From contig CAIQJP010000055.1 of assembly GCA_903872155.1 (NCBI GenBank), positions 1-59,528 of the forward strand: 59,528 nucleotides of DNA, given 5' to 3'. Positions 59,178-59,528 of this stretch are shown in pieces. The notes under the pieces were generated by a model, which was not told the origin of the DNA, did no database searches, and worked only from the letters and a program-made list of their open reading frames with translations. The DNA comes from an uncultured Actinomycetes bacterium. Lineage in GTDB: Bacteria > Actinomycetota > Acidimicrobiia > Acidimicrobiales > Ilumatobacteraceae. The number at the start of each line of letters is the position of its first letter. Positions within the stretch are counted from its first letter, which is position 1. The position numbers and the translations under genes were made by a program.

Positions 59178-59528
59178 TTACTGGCTGATAGCCCGTAGTC
59201 TCTCGGCGAGTTGCTCGGGTACTACTGGGTTGAAGTATTCGCCGGCCCCAACTTCGGCGGCGGCAATGAAACGGGACAGTCCTTTTTGACGCCAGGGTGA
59301 GACGATTTCGATGCTCATCCACGCGTCGCTCACTGAACGATCGGCAGGTTGTTGGTTGATCCACATCATGTACGGCAGCGGAGTATCAAAAAGTTGATCG
59401 AGACGATTGATCGTGGCGATTAACAATGTCGCTAATTCATGACGTTGGTTTGATGAGAGTGAATGCAAGTCTCCGACCCGTAGGCGTGGGGCCAAAGTGA
59501 CTGCTGTGGGATAGACCGAGGCGAAAGG
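59178..59528 (-). CDS. galT: galactose-1-phosphate uridylyltransferase, C-terminal part (cut by window edge)
   Basis: 117 codons on the minus strand, open to the window edge, so the N-terminal half lies outside. The fragment starts PFASVYPTAVTLAPR and has YMMWINQQPADRSVSDAW, then SPWRQKGLSRFIAAAEVGAGEYFNPVVPE, matching the GalT C-terminal domain. It is convergent with the crotonase gene (3 bp). The active-site HPH motif is beyond the edge, so activity cannot be judged. Confidence 0.85.
   Translation of the reverse strand, partial: PFASVYPTAVTLAPRLRVGDLHSLSSNQRHELATLLIATINRLDQLFDTPLPYMMWINQQPADRSVSDAWMSIEIVSPWRQKGLSRFIAAAEVGAGEYFNPVVPEQLAERLRAISQ

Overview
This window looks like an actinomycetal chromosome of moderate G+C, most likely from the class Acidimicrobiia (freshwater acIV/Ilumatobacter-like). 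That placement is inference. It rests on an actinobacterial HelD, a deazaflavin (F420)-type nitroreductase, HU with a lysine/alanine tail, a class E-like sortase, an LPXTG surface giant and a very compact layout with many 1-4 base gene overlaps. No ribosomal RNA, CRISPR array or complete insertion sequence was seen.

Layout. 1-4165 is an accessory, mobile-element-like module. It has a truncated divergent helix-turn-helix gene, then a + strand operon of a RecB-nuclease-like Cys-cluster protein, a small CxxC ORF, a catalytically degenerate tyrosine recombinase and a DDE-transposase-like protein, ending just upstream of tRNA-Arg(CCT). 4184-6297 holds an amine oxidase whose domain order appears circularly permuted, and a TetR regulator. 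6438-18005 is one giant, multi-repeat, sortase-anchored surface protein. 18077-24559 carries a P450, an acyltransferase/SGNH protein, HU, a PhyH dioxygenase and an eRF1-like protein. 24707-28691 is an operon of an ABC-F ATPase, two hot-dog dehydratase-like subunits and a CoA-transferase. 28695-34706 mixes exported lipoproteins and small enzymes. 34802-42720 holds HelD, a DtxR-type regulator with an antiquitin-type aldehyde dehydrogenase, and a three-gene glycosyltransferase/methyltransferase/alpha-toroid operon. 42780-44795 is a sigma factor fused to its own anti-sigma and an extracytoplasmic domain.

45720-53953 is the envelope and respiration core. A tightly coupled minus-strand operon (hemE, hemH, hemY, sortase, lnt) is divergent from a copper/cytochrome-oxidase assembly operon (SCO1, PCuAC, membrane cupredoxin, TlpA). 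Together these would supply heme and copper to terminal oxidases, and link sortase attachment to lipoprotein maturation. 53961-59528 has an M48 peptidase, a TPR/HD-GYP protein, an esterase overlapping lgt, a crotonase, and the 3' part of galT at the window edge.

The most unusual items are the left-end module, the permuted amine oxidase, the Cys-to-Ser change in Lnt, the candidate lipid-anchored sortase coupled to lnt, the one-polypeptide sigma/anti-sigma sensor, the exact 345-bp tandem repeats in the surface giant, and two DosR-box-like palindromes.
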